Origin: Thioalkalivibrio sp. ALE14
Lineage (GTDB): Bacteria; Pseudomonadota; Gammaproteobacteria; Ectothiorhodospirales; Ectothiorhodospiraceae
Length of the DNA: 64,000 nucleotides
Direction: 5' to 3'
Assembly (NCBI RefSeq): GCF_000376845.1
Contig: NZ_AQXY01000029.1
Coordinates: 1-64,000 of the forward strand
Shown: one piece after another, positions 19,601 to 27,900 of the stretch
Position numbering within the stretch: the first letter of the stretch is position 1
How the letters are laid out: each line of letters begins with the position of its first letter
The notes under the pieces: model-generated
The model's input: the letters and a program-made list of their open reading frames with translations, nothing else
Database searches by the model: none
What the model was told of the DNA's origin: nothing
Made by a program: the position numbers and the translations under genes

Positions 19601-20187
19601 TCGTCCAGGCGCTCGAGGTTCTCGCGGGTGTGGCGCACGCGGTTCTCGGTCTCGCGCCGGCGCTCCTTGTACTTGGAGATCCCTGCGGCCTCCTCCAGGT
19701 AGACGCGCAGCTCCTCGGGGCGCGCCTCGATCAGGCGCGCGATCATGCCCTGCTCGATGATGGCGTAGCTGCGCGGGCCCAGACCGGTGCCGAGGAACAG
19801 GTCGACCACGTCGCGCTTGCGCGCGCGCTGACCATTGAGGAAGTACTTCGACTGACCATCGCGGGTGAGCGCGCGCTTGACCGCGATCTCGCCATAGCCG
19901 CTGTACTCGCCGCCCAGGCGGCCGTCGGAGTTGTCGAAGACGAGCTCGATGGAGGCCTGCCCGACCGGCTTGCGGCTGGAGGAGCCGTTGAAGATCACGT
20001 CCTCGCTGGAGTCGCCGCGCAGGTGCTTGGCCGAGGACTCGCCCATGACCCAGCGCACCGCGTCGATGGTGTTGGACTTGCCACAGCCGTTGGGCCCGAC
20101 CACGCCCACCCGGTTGCCGGGCAGGACAAGGGTGGTCGGGTCCACGAACGACTTGAAGCCGGCCAGCTTGATTCGGGCGAGTCGCAC
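16693..20187 (-). CDS. smc: Chromosome segregation protein SMC
   Basis: A 1164-residue SMC ATPase that organises the chromosome with ScpA and ScpB. The Walker A motif GPNGCGKSN is at residues 31-39. Two long coiled coils flank a hinge domain (about 500-650, ending near TLEGGASGAVARVRL). The C-terminal head has the signature LMSGGEKALTASAL and Walker B CMLDEVDAPLD. Its length is normal. The stop codon is 28 bp from an M-element. It is probably the first gene of the smc-zipA-ligA block. Confidence 0.97.
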   Translation of the reverse strand: MRLARIKLAGFKSFVDPTTLVLPGNRVGVVGPNGCGKSNTIDAVRWVMGESSAKHLRGDSSEDVIFNGSSSRKPVGQASIELVFDNSDGRLGGEYSGYGEIAVKRALTRDGQSKYFLNGQRARKRDVVDLFLGTGLGPRSYAIIEQGMIARLIEARPEELRVYLEEAAGISKYKERRRETENRVRHTRENLERLDDVRDEVAKQAERLNRQAATAERYQALAAERRRKRAEAILLRLQAQEREMEASRTRLNDAETELAAAQAEAQKAQTSTEQARQERVELEAATTQAQSAYYDRAAEVSRLEQSIRHAEDELAREQAELRQLDSRIEAAAGEHQAVETRIAQAEQESVQRQEAATTAEAERERLEAAAEGAETEYQTAREALTEWERSLAEPRQNAQLARSRMDNAEHLLKRVAQRQERLEAERAALPQTHPGTEADRLDSELTGLRERLQALQVERDQQQGALAELEQAQREEQDTLHATEREAREVAGRLAGLEHFAGEDDPQETRARRDAWAREHGLDLSRPLVQQLEVAEGWDTAVEMVLGAWLEAAVTERPEAPPDLPDAMLRLVGTDVPQAPQAPAGRLAARVQGSPVVTAWLAAVHCAEDLDAARAQVAMLGPGESVITPDGTWLGPGWVAHRTLEGGASGAVARVRLARELQEHEEELATQVNRLQAALEERNETIAATRAHREALDGQIREQQAQIDDRERRVQRLRDQARQLEQQQERIDREAGELDEEAARAREQFATAEAERNEALARIETLEADRAALEARVEAARSAQSEARDAVRAARDAANQARMAEQEARHRLEREQNERGRLERQREEDAQRRERLAQGLGERQGPLEQWRADLQSAAEQRQKAEARLTQARADLEACDARLRELAGTSTELGNRVEAQRSTCEELRLDLRERSVQIEQLKTQFQESGFAAEALAPELPEDATGPAWEQAIGELDRKIEKLGPINLAAIDEARSLEERSRYLEEQHADLVEALETLEAAMHRIDRETRALFKQTFDQVNAGLGHKFQRLFGGGEARLEMTGDDLLDTGVTIMARPPGKRLSTIHLMSGGEKALTASALVFAIFELNPAPFCMLDEVDAPLDEANVGRFCDLLREMSEQIQFIFITHNKATMAMAEQLIGVTMHEPGVSRLVSVDIDEAVELAEA

Positions 20188-20292
20188 GTTCGGCGCTATC
20201 CGCAGTCAGGGTACTCGGGGGTAGAATGGTACACGGTTAGACCCGTACCGTGACCACAGCCCGAAAACCTGTTCGCCCCTGCCTTGATCCCC

Positions 20293-20372
20293 TGTGGGAG
20301 CCTGCTTGCAGGCGAAGCCCCTGGCAAAATCTGGCGTGGGCAGGGGCTTCGCCTGCGAGCAGGCTCCTACGG
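20293..20372. repeat. REP2 inverted pair in the smc-queF divergent region
   Basis: Head TGTGGGAGCCTGCTTGCAGG and tail GCCTGCGAGCAGGCTCCTAC, both with the GCCTGC stem. It lies between the divergent smc and queF genes, so it may lie upstream of or within their promoters. Confidence 0.88.
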
Positions 20373-20419
20373 GGGCGCAGTCACGCGCGGGACCATTCAT
20401 TCGACAACGAGAGACGTAG

Positions 20420-20842
20420 ATGCCCAGCCAGCCGAGCAAGACCCTGGAGACCTTCGACAACCCGGCGCCGGAGAACGATTTCGCGATCTACATCCGCGTC
20501 CCGGAATTCACCTGCCTGTGCCCGGCCACCGGGCAGCCGGACTTTGCCGAGATTCATATCCAGTATGTTGCCGACAACAAGTGCGTGGAGCTGAAGTCGC
20601 TGAAGAACTACATGTGGTCCTACCGCGACGAAGGCGCCTTTCACGAGGCGGTGACCAACCGCATCCTGGCCGATCTGGTGGCCGCGACCGATCCGCGCTA
20701 CATGCGCCTGACCTCGTACTTCAACGTACGCGGCGGGGTCTATACCACGGTGGTCGCGGAACATCGCAAGCCCGGCTGGACGCCCCCGGAGCCGGTGCAC
20801 CTGCCGGCGCCGACGCGCAGCCCGCTGGACATGAACGGCTGA
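20420..20842 (+). CDS. queF: NADPH-dependent 7-cyano-7-deazaguanine reductase (short form)
   Basis: A 140-residue single-domain QueF that reduces preQ0 to preQ1 in queuosine biosynthesis. The nucleophile region is [13 protein letters not shown], with C34 matching the catalytic cysteine and D41 the conserved aspartate. The QueF motif [13 protein letters not shown] is near residue 57. It is the unimodular type found in Bacillus and some proteobacteria, not the two-domain enteric form. The start at 20420 follows GAGAGACGTAG. The pentulose-type kinase gene follows after 15 bp, probably in one transcript. Confidence 0.95.
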   Translation: MPSQPSKTLETFDNPAPENDFAIYIRVPEFTCLCPATGQPDFAEIHIQYVADNKCVELKSLKNYMWSYRDEGAFHEAVTNRILADLVAATDPRYMRLTSYFNVRGGVYTTVVAEHRKPGWTPPEPVHLPAPTRSPLDMNG

Positions 20843-20857
20843 GCCCAGGGAAACACG

Positions 20858-22153
20858 ATGCACGCCATCGGCATTGATCTCGGCACCTCCGGCATCCGCC
20901 TGGTGCTGCTGGACCCCGAAGGCGTGCGCATCCACGCCGCGCAGCGGGCGCTGCCGGCCTCGGTGGGCGGCGACGAACAGCGGGCGGAACAGAACCCGGC
21001 ACTTTGGTGGTCCCTCGTGCGCGAGCTGCTGCGCGAGGCCGCCACGCAGCTCGACGGCGAACCCGCCGCCATTGCGGTGGATGGCACCTCGGCCACCCTG
21101 CTACGGCTGGATGCCGACGGGCGCCCGACCCACCCGGTGCTCATGTACAACGATGCCCGCGCCACCGACATGCTGCCGGTCCTGGCCGGGGTCGCCCCGG
21201 CGGACTCCGCCGTGCACAGCCCCAGCTCGTCGGCCGCCAAGCTGTTGTGGCTGCGGCGCCACGAGGGGCTCTCCGGCGTGCGCCGCGTCCTGCACCAGGC
21301 GGACTGGGTTGCCGGGCGGCTGCGCGGCCGCTTCGATCACATGGACGAGAACAACGCCCTGAAGCTCGGCTACGACGCGCTGTGGGGCGGCTGGCCGAAC
21401 TGGCTGCAGGAAACGCTCGGGACCGACGCCGCCCTGCTGCCGGAGGTGGTCCCGGCCGGGACCGTGCTGGGCCCGCTGGACCCGCAAATGGCGGAAAGCC
21501 TTCACCTGAATCCGGCCTGCCGGGTGGTCGCCGGCACCACCGACAGCATTGCCGGTTTCCTCGCCTCCGGCGTGACCGACGACACCACGGGCGTGACCAG
21601 CCTGGGCTCGACGCTGGTGCTCAAGCAGCTCGCGCCGAAACCGGTCTATGCCCCGGAACTCGGCATCTACAGCCACCGGCTGCTGGGGCGCTGGCTGGTG
21701 GGCGGGGCCTCCAACAGCGGCGGCGCCGTGCTGCGCCAGCACTTCGACGACGCGGCCCTGGAACGCCTCAGCGACGCGATCGACCCGGAGAGCGACAGCG
21801 GGCTGGACTACCTGCCCCTGCCCCGGCCCGGCGAGCGCTTCCCGGTCAACGACCCCGAGCTGGAACCCCGACTTACCCCTCGCCCCGACGACGATGCCCG
21901 GTTTCTGCAGGGCCTGTTCGAGGGGGTTGCCCGCATCGAACGCGACGGCTATCAGCGCCTGGCCGAACTGGGTGCCCCACGCATTGAACGCGTGGTATCC
22001 CTCGGCGGCGGCGCCCGGAACCCGGTCTGGACCCGCATCCGCAGCCGGGTCCTGGCGCTACCGGTCACCCAGGCCGAGGACGACGACGCCGCCCGCGGCG
22101 CCGCCCGGCTCGCCCGCATCGGCGTGGGCCTGGACCCGGGCCCCGCGGACTGA
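20858..22153 (+). CDS. FGGY-family carbohydrate kinase (pentulose kinase-like)
   Basis: A 431-residue sugar kinase. The N-terminal phosphate motif IGIDLGTSGIRLVLLD and an AVDGTSATLL motif are present, with a second actin-fold domain holding GTTDSIAGF and SLGSTLVLK and the C-terminal VVSLGGGARNPVW. It is shorter than classical xylulokinase (about 480-500) and resembles the short FGGY kinases of cyanobacteria and plants reported to act on D-ribulose. The exact substrate cannot be assigned. It follows queF at 15 bp. Confidence 0.85.
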   Translation: MHAIGIDLGTSGIRLVLLDPEGVRIHAAQRALPASVGGDEQRAEQNPALWWSLVRELLREAATQLDGEPAAIAVDGTSATLLRLDADGRPTHPVLMYNDARATDMLPVLAGVAPADSAVHSPSSSAAKLLWLRRHEGLSGVRRVLHQADWVAGRLRGRFDHMDENNALKLGYDALWGGWPNWLQETLGTDAALLPEVVPAGTVLGPLDPQMAESLHLNPACRVVAGTTDSIAGFLASGVTDDTTGVTSLGSTLVLKQLAPKPVYAPELGIYSHRLLGRWLVGGASNSGGAVLRQHFDDAALERLSDAIDPESDSGLDYLPLPRPGERFPVNDPELEPRLTPRPDDDARFLQGLFEGVARIERDGYQRLAELGAPRIERVVSLGGGARNPVWTRIRSRVLALPVTQAEDDDAARGAARLARIGVGLDPGPAD

Positions 22154-22178
22154 CCTTTGCCTCCGCCGACAAGCCCCC

Positions 22179-22328
22179 TGTAGGAGCCGCCTTGGCGGCG
22201 AAGCCCCCGCCAAAGCCGGAGGCAGCCCCGAATGGAAGGGGTTCGGCGAACCGAGTCCTGTAGCACGGATCTCCGGTTTTCCAGAACCCGACGCGGGCAG
22301 GGGCTTCGCCGCCAAGGCGGCTCCTACC
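22179..22328. repeat. REP2 inverted pair with a long spacer
   Basis: Head TGTAGGAGCCGCCTTGGCGG and tail CCGCCAAGGCGGCTCCTAC, both with the GCCGCC stem, separated by about 95 bp instead of the usual 30-40. It lies downstream of the kinase gene and may act as a transcript end. Confidence 0.88.
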
Positions 22329-22404
22329 GCATGCCCGGCTGCGGGGCCTGAAACGGTGATCGGTGCTACATTCGGGAGACAACACCGCAACAAAGGGGCA
22401 TGAC

Positions 22405-22614
22405 ATGCACTGGACGCGAGTTCTCGGCATTGCACTGCTGGTGGGCGGGATCATCCTGCTGGTGATGGGCTACAACGCGACCGAAAGCCTGGGTGAGGAA
22501 CTGCATCGGGAGTTCATGGGGCGCTATACGGAAGAGACGCGCTGGTATCTGATCGCGGGCGGCATTATGGCCGTCGTCGGGCTGGTGCTGGCGATCTTCG
22601 GGGTGCGCCGCTGA
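22405..22614 (+). CDS. DUF3185 family small membrane protein
   Basis: A 69-residue protein with two membrane segments (about 6-22 and 46-66) separated by an NATESLGEELHREFMGRYTEE loop, the DUF3185 pattern. Function unknown. The start at 22405 follows AAAGGGGC; the longer frame from 22363 has no ribosome site. It precedes cysZ by 8 bp and is probably cotranscribed with it. Confidence 0.85.
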   Translation: MHWTRVLGIALLVGGIILLVMGYNATESLGEELHREFMGRYTEETRWYLIAGGIMAVVGLVLAIFGVRR

Positions 22615-22622
22615 GGACAGCC

Positions 22623-23384
22623 GTGCCAGCAGCCGGTGCGCTTCGGCTCACGCCGCTGTTCGCATTCCTCGCGCCGTTCCGAGGCCTTTCGCGAGTCTTC
22701 GAACCGGGCCTGCGCGGCCTGGTGATCGGGCCCCTGATCATCAACATCGTGGTCGTGATCGGCCTGGCGATGGCGGCGGGGTTCGGCTTCGAGGCGCTGC
22801 TGGCCGCGTGGCTGCCCAGCGGATGGGACTGGCTGGCCTGGCTGCTGTGGCCCCTGTTCGCCCTGGCGCTGCTCGTGGCCTTCGGGGTGTCCGCGGTCGC
22901 CCTCGCGGCCATTATCGCCAGCCCGTTTTCGGGGCCGCTGGCCTACCGAACCGCGTGCGGGCTCGGCCACGAACCCCGCCAGCCAGCCCGTTCGTTCCTC
23001 GGGGAGATGGGCCACGCCAGCGTGACCGCCCTGCGCAAGACGGGCTACTACGCCCTGCTGTTCATTCCCGTGTTGCTGATTACCGTGATCCCCGGATTGA
23101 ACCTGCTGGCCGGCCTGGCCTGGTTCGTCTTCGGCAGCTGGGTGCTGGCCGTGGAGTTCATGGAGGCCCCGCTGGCCAACGACGGCCTCGACTTCGCCGA
23201 CGTGCGCCGAACCTTGCGCACCCACCGCCTGGAGACGCTCGGCTTCGGGGCCGGCACCACGCTGCTGGCCATGGTGCCAGTGGTGAACCTGCTGCTGGTC
23301 CCGGCCGCCGTCATCGGCGCGACCCACCTCCGCGTGCGCCTGCCCCAGGATTCAACCCGTCCCGAACCCCGGGGCACCGCCTGA
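22623..23384 (+). CDS. cysZ: CysZ-type sulfate transport protein (EI24 family)
   Basis: A 253-residue inner-membrane protein of the EI24/CysZ family. It has hydrophobic segments near 33-55, 67-98, 140-165 and 210-235 and the family phrase FVFGSWVLAVEFMEAP. CysZ mediates high-affinity sulfate uptake for cysteine synthesis in E. coli. It begins with GTG at 22623, preceded by GAGGACAGCC, directly after the DUF3185 gene. No cys genes are adjacent; the sulfate-activating enzyme is about 19 kb away at 2068. Confidence 0.85.
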   Translation: MPAAGALRLTPLFAFLAPFRGLSRVFEPGLRGLVIGPLIINIVVVIGLAMAAGFGFEALLAAWLPSGWDWLAWLLWPLFALALLVAFGVSAVALAAIIASPFSGPLAYRTACGLGHEPRQPARSFLGEMGHASVTALRKTGYYALLFIPVLLITVIPGLNLLAGLAWFVFGSWVLAVEFMEAPLANDGLDFADVRRTLRTHRLETLGFGAGTTLLAMVPVVNLLLVPAAVIGATHLRVRLPQDSTRPEPRGTA

Positions 23385-23774
23385 AACATGTTTCACCACA
23401 GAGGGGAGGACACAGAGGAATTCAAAAGCCGGTTACAGGAAGCATGGAAGGAGGCTGGAAGGGATCACGATGGCCACGTCGATTCTTCCGGAATCATCGA
23501 GCTCGGATTCAGGCCTTCCATGGCAAGGCGGCGCGAAGATGAGAGGGTGTCAGGCGTCGAATCGCCAGCGGCACGCTGGCCCGTATTCATTGTCAACCTT
23601 TTTCCTGCAGGCAGGCCGGCGCACCGAAACCCTGCAGCGCCCCCGGCCCTCCAGCCCATCAACCCCCTTCCAACCTTCAAGCCTTCCTGTGAATCGCCCT
23701 TGACCTTCTTCGTACCTTCGTGCGCTTCGTGGTGACCAAGGTCCTTGACCTCGCCAGCGCCGGATACTGCCGGA
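23385..23774. repeat. Intergenic with an inverted-repeat element related to 62364-62497
   Basis: Between cysZ and the DUF1631 gene, which converge. The right arm CTTCCTGTGAATCGCCCTTG at 23683-23704 matches the right arm at 62476-62497 in 20 of 22 bases. The left arm at 23421-23442 (TTCAAAAGCCGGTTACAGG...) is its imperfect inverse. Further out lie TTTCACCACAGAGG and CTTCGTGGTGACCAA. No gene is seen inside. Confidence 0.55.
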
Positions 23775-25856
23775 TCAGGCCAGTAGCGCGTCCAGCGGGT
23801 TGTCGTCGGGGAGCGGGCGCATGCGGCCCTCGCGCAGTTCCTGTGCCACCCCCTGGAGGGAATGACGGCGGCTCGCTGCCAGATCCAGCGACAGGAACAG
23901 GTACCCACGCGTGGCCTCGCCACGCCAGACGAGACCCATGCGGTGAAGCTGCCCGCTGGCCTTGTCGACCATCTCGAACCATTCGCCCGTGCGGATGCGG
24001 CTGGCATCGAACACCCAGGGATCATCGAGGTCGGTCAGTAGATCGGGGTCATCATCTTCCAGACGTACCGCGCGCCGCGCCTGAATGCGGGCCTGCGGAT
24101 CGAAACGCGGCTCGTTGGCAGAGGCGCGGATGCGGAGCAGGTGTGCCTGCCCGAGGTGCTGGACCACTGCCTTGATCCGCGCATCGTCGGCGCCATGCTC
24201 GCGAGCCGTCGCAACGATCTTCTGCACCAGCGGATTGACCTCCTGCGGCGTGGCGCGATTGCAGATCGCCCGGACCACTTCCTGCACCTCGGCATCCAGG
24301 ACCTGCACGGCCGCCTCGTCCACGGCGAGGAGGTCCTCCCAGGCCTCGGCAATCTGCTCGGCCGCGCGCTCCGGCAACTCGGCACCGGTCTCCAGCACGC
24401 AGACGGTCAGGGTGCGCCGGGCTCGGGCCGCGCGTTCCTTCTCGCACATCGGCGCCGCGAGCTCGTCCGCCTGCGCCTGCCAGTGTTCATGTTCCGCCGC
24501 AACGGCCGCACCCCAGTCCTCGCGCAGCGCCTGCGCCCCCAGGCGATCGAGCTCATCGACCTCGTTCTCAAGGCGCTCGACGCTCTGGCGGATCGCGTCG
24601 AGGTAACGGGTCACCACCGCGGAATCCTCGGCACCGTTCTCGGGACTGATGCGCACGCCGGTGTTGACCAGGCTGCCCACCCACTCGCGCAACGGGTGCT
24701 CCGGATCGTGGAAGAATTCCAGGTCGCGGCTAACCACGCGCGCGAGCAGCGGTTGCAGCCTCAGCATGATTGCCCGGAACTCGGCATTACACTCGAGCTG
24801 GCGCGAAACCTCGGCGAATACGCCGGCCAGCACCCCCTCGATGACGGCTTCCAGCGCCGGTTCTGTCGTACCGGCGGCACCATCGCCGGCTCCCGGACCC
24901 GGAGTGGCACCCCCGCCGGCACCGCCACCCGTTCCGCCACCCGTACCACCACTCGGGGGCAGCCAGCCCGAGGTGGCCGCCCATTGCCGCCAGGCCTCCG
25001 GATCGGCGTCCGCGCCGGGCATCGGTGCCCGATCCCCCATACCCTCCCCGCTGGCGACGGTCGCGGACACCCCGTCGGCCTCCAAAGGCGGATCCTTGAC
25101 CGAATCGTCCTGGTCTTCAGCCCTGGCCGCCCCCCAACTGGCGCGCGGCGCCGCACGCGCGAGATCACCATCCGGGGCCTCGGATACCGGCTCGCGAACC
25201 AGCCCGCAGGACTCCACGGTCTCGATCACGAAGGCCAGGGTGGGCGCGCCCGTCTGGCCGAGGCAGCGGACATAGGCGCGCATCAGGTCCAGTGTCATGT
25301 CCGTGCGACCGAACTGGGTCTCGGCGGACTCGATCAGCCGCTCGTACCAGTTCAGCGGGGACCAGGGCGCCCAGCCAGGGTGCTCGAAACGGGCATCCTC
25401 GCGCGCGGCCTGCAGGAAGACGTACCAGGAATAGCGGTTGTGCTCGCGGATCAGTCCTTCGAGCTTGTGGCGCAGGGAGCGGCGGGTGGACTGGTAATCG
25501 TCCAGGATCTGCAGACCGGAGTTGTCACCCGCATAGCTCGAACCGGAAAAATCGTATTTCGGGGGATAGGTCGTGGCGAGAAAATCCCGCTCCAGGGCCT
25601 CCTCGAACTGGCGACGCAGGACGAACTGATAGCCCTGGAGCTGATTCGCCCACTCCGTGCTGTCGGCATCCTTGCCGCCCGCGGTCCAGTCCCGGGCGAT
25701 GGATTCCAGGCACTGGTCGAGATGATCCGCCACCCGCGGCACGATGCCGCGGGCCAACTGCTGGCGCTGCGCCTCCGACAAGCCGGACAGCCCCGACCAG
25801 ACGGCGGCCGGGTCTGCACCCACGCCTTCCCTGTCTGTATGCTCCCTGTCTGCCAT
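23775..25856 (-). CDS. DUF1631 family protein
   Basis: A 693-residue protein of the proteobacterial DUF1631 family, sometimes wrongly labelled thymidine phosphorylase in databases. Visible features are the N-terminal helical part with ESIARDWTAGG, the block SGLQILDDYQSTRRSLRHKLE near 115, a low-complexity glycine linker around 300-320, the block DLEFFHDPEHPLREWVGSLVN near 385, and a C-terminal stretch with TRGYLFLSLDLAASRRHSL that may hold a PilZ-like beta fold. Function unknown. Single gene, convergent with cysZ. Confidence 0.8.
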   Translation of the reverse strand: MADREHTDREGVGADPAAVWSGLSGLSEAQRQQLARGIVPRVADHLDQCLESIARDWTAGGKDADSTEWANQLQGYQFVLRRQFEEALERDFLATTYPPKYDFSGSSYAGDNSGLQILDDYQSTRRSLRHKLEGLIREHNRYSWYVFLQAAREDARFEHPGWAPWSPLNWYERLIESAETQFGRTDMTLDLMRAYVRCLGQTGAPTLAFVIETVESCGLVREPVSEAPDGDLARAAPRASWGAARAEDQDDSVKDPPLEADGVSATVASGEGMGDRAPMPGADADPEAWRQWAATSGWLPPSGGTGGGTGGGAGGGATPGPGAGDGAAGTTEPALEAVIEGVLAGVFAEVSRQLECNAEFRAIMLRLQPLLARVVSRDLEFFHDPEHPLREWVGSLVNTGVRISPENGAEDSAVVTRYLDAIRQSVERLENEVDELDRLGAQALREDWGAAVAAEHEHWQAQADELAAPMCEKERAARARRTLTVCVLETGAELPERAAEQIAEAWEDLLAVDEAAVQVLDAEVQEVVRAICNRATPQEVNPLVQKIVATAREHGADDARIKAVVQHLGQAHLLRIRASANEPRFDPQARIQARRAVRLEDDDPDLLTDLDDPWVFDASRIRTGEWFEMVDKASGQLHRMGLVWRGEATRGYLFLSLDLAASRRHSLQGVAQELREGRMRPLPDDNPLDALLA

Positions 25857-25978
25857 CGCCGAGCCGCCCTCGTCTTGCCGCGCAATCGCCCACGTGAGCC
25901 CAACGTGAGTCAGGCCCCAGTGTACAACCGTGGCAAAAGCGGAGCATCCGGGACAGCTTCTGGACAGACCGCGCCGCC

Positions 25979-26305
25979 TCAGTCCTCCAGCGGCTGCGCG
26001 CCGACCTGGACCCTCTCGCCCTCGACGCGCACCGGAAAGCGCGTGAGGGGTTCTTCCGCCGGTGGCTCCATCACCTCGCCCGTGCGCAGGCAGAACTGGG
26101 CGTCGTGCATCGGACAGGTAATGCAGTCATCGGCATCGATCTCGCCGTCGGCGATCGGCACATCCTCGTGGGTACAGAGGTTTTCGACCGCGAAGTACTC
26201 GCCTCCCAGGTTAAAGATGGCCACCTCGGTATCGGCCGTCTCCACCAGACGGTGATCACCATCCTCGATGGACCCCACCGGGGCCACGTCAATCCATTCC
26301 GTCAT
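25979..26305 (-). CDS. Rieske [2Fe-2S] ferredoxin-like protein
   Basis: A 108-residue soluble Rieske protein. Cluster ligands are C44-T-H46 and C64-PM-H67. The fold is that of the ferredoxin subunit of non-heme-iron oxygenases. No oxygenase gene is nearby, so its electron partner is unknown. The start at 26305 follows GGAAG at 5 bp; a slightly longer frame to 26317 is possible. It is followed by the divergently placed DUF1631 start and preceded by a lipoprotein gene in the same direction. Confidence 0.88.
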   Translation of the reverse strand: MTEWIDVAPVGSIEDGDHRLVETADTEVAIFNLGGEYFAVENLCTHEDVPIADGEIDADDCITCPMHDAQFCLRTGEVMEPPAEEPLTRFPVRVEGERVQVGAQPLED

Positions 26306-26347
26306 TGCACTTCCCAAGGCATATCAGGGTTCAAAAAAGGCTTGCGC

Positions 26348-26719
26348 TCAGCGGACGGACGCGCCCAAAGCCGCTGTCGCGGCAGGGTCGATCTCGATCC
26401 GCCGCCCTTCTTCCGGGTGATAGGAGAAGCGCCCCACCACGCGCAGGTTCTCGCCCAGATGATCGCGCACCGCCGAGCCCGGCGTAACCGCCACGCGGTT
26501 GATGGCGTCATCCTCCAGCCAGTAGTGCTCGGGATCGTCGAAACGGTTCACGACCCCCTCGGTTTCCACCAGCTCGCCATTGAACGCGGGCGCCGACACC
26601 GCCAGCTGCTCCAGCGTCACCGGCGAAACCCGCTCGCCCCCACAGGCCGACAGCACGCCCAGCAACGGGATCAAGAAAAGGGCTTTCAAGCCATCACGCA
26701 CATCCATTCTCCGATTCAT
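26348..26719 (-). CDS. Small lipoprotein, function unknown
   Basis: A 123-residue protein with a lipoprotein signal (LIPLLGVLSAC lipobox) and a mature part resembling a small OB fold (VTLEQLAVSAPAFNGELV, then NLRVVGRFSYHPEEGRRIE). The start at 26719 puts the lipobox at a usual distance from the N-terminus. It may be cotranscribed with the Rieske gene 42 bp downstream. No family name was recognised. Confidence 0.65.
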   Translation of the reverse strand: MNRRMDVRDGLKALFLIPLLGVLSACGGERVSPVTLEQLAVSAPAFNGELVETEGVVNRFDDPEHYWLEDDAINRVAVTPGSAVRDHLGENLRVVGRFSYHPEEGRRIEIDPAATAALGASVR

Positions 26720-27030
26720 TTCCCGATAAACCCGCAATTGTACCCACAGCCTTCGCTTGCCCTTCCATTTCACCCTGCACCGAGGCTGGTTCCGCCGGCC
26801 TGCGCGAATCCTGCCCCCCCCACGGCCGAATACAGGCCTGGCCACCGATCACAGGCAGCCGCCGCGCCCACTATCCCTCGTGCCCCCGGATTCACTACAC
26901 TGCGCCCGGTGACGGGGATCACACTCGCGGCGCAAAGTGCGCCCGCGACCGACCAGGGAGACAACATCCGGTGCATCAGGATCGGCAGCCGCGCTGCGGC
27001 TTCTGCGCCTTGCCCCGGAGTTCAGCAAAT
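26720..27030. other. Divergent intergenic region before the MSHA operon
   Basis: 311 bp between the lipoprotein gene (minus) and mshI (plus). The promoter of the long plus-strand pilus operon must lie here, but no strong -35/-10 pair was recognised. No repeats of the window families are present. Confidence 0.4.
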
Positions 27031-27900
27031 ATGCAGATGCCGTTCGGACGCTCGCGCACGCGCACTACCGGGATGATCGGAATCGCCCGGTACGACGGCG
27101 TTCTGTCCCTGGCGCGCGGTCAGGGACAAGGCTGGACGGGCTGCGAATGCGATGTCGATCCCGAACAGCTCGCCCCCCTGGTGCGGCAACACCGACTTCG
27201 GCGCAGCCCTGCCCGCCTGGTGCTCGACCGCCGGGATTTCCGACTGCTCCCCACCGAGGCCCCCGACGTCCCGGAAGCGGAGCTGTGCGAGGCCATCCGC
27301 TGGCAGGTCGCGGAGCTGGTGGACTTCGATGTCAGCGATGCCGTGGTCGACTACTGCCCGATGGGCGATACCCATCGCCATGACGGCAAGCGTCTAGTTT
27401 ATGCCGTCGTCGCCCCGCAAGCCGCCGTACGCGATGCCATCCATATGGCACGCCGGGCCGGGCTGCGGGTCGACCAAGTGGGCATACCGGAGTTATGCCT
27501 GCGCAATCTCGCGGCCCGACTGCCGCAGGCCAAAGGCGGGGTGGCCCTGCTTTACGCCCAGGCCGACGGCGCGACCGTGGTCCTGGTGCGAGGCGAACGC
27601 CTGTTCGTGACCCGCCACGTCGAGGTTCAGCTCAATGACGAGAGCGGCACCGCGTTCGACAGTGTCCTGCTGGAGATCCAGCGTGCCCTGGACTACTTCG
27701 ACGGACATTTCGCCCACCCGCCCATCCGCCAGCTGGCGGTGATGGGGGACGAGCCGGTCGAGTCGGCCGCCGTCCAGCACCTGGGCAGTAATCTGCGCAT
27801 GGAGGCACAGTGGGTTTCCCTCTCCACCTTCCAGTCGGAAGCCGGCCCGGGTGGCCGCGGCTGTGCCTTCGCGCTGGGCGCGACCCTGGAGGGGAGCTGA
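27031..27900 (+). CDS. mshI: MSHA biogenesis protein MshI (PilM-like)
   Basis: A 289-residue cytoplasmic protein with the actin-like fold of PilM/GspL-type platform proteins. Recognisable parts are IGIARYDGVLSLARG at the start, LVLDRRDFRLLPTEAPDVP and the later RALDYFDGHFAHPPIRQL. It begins the plus-strand order I, pilN-like, J, K, L, M, N of the mannose-sensitive haemagglutinin pilus. The start at 27031 has GGAG about 11 bp upstream; an earlier in-frame ATG at 26971 lacks family wording. Confidence 0.8.
   Translation: MQMPFGRSRTRTTGMIGIARYDGVLSLARGQGQGWTGCECDVDPEQLAPLVRQHRLRRSPARLVLDRRDFRLLPTEAPDVPEAELCEAIRWQVAELVDFDVSDAVVDYCPMGDTHRHDGKRLVYAVVAPQAAVRDAIHMARRAGLRVDQVGIPELCLRNLAARLPQAKGGVALLYAQADGATVVLVRGERLFVTRHVEVQLNDESGTAFDSVLLEIQRALDYFDGHFAHPPIRQLAVMGDEPVESAAVQHLGSNLRMEAQWVSLSTFQSEAGPGGRGCAFALGATLEGS

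Noticed and set aside
17758-20253. 831-codon plus-strand open frame opposite smc
   Set aside because: It mirrors the smc coiled-coil codons, gives a low-complexity L/G/A/R protein and has no family wording.
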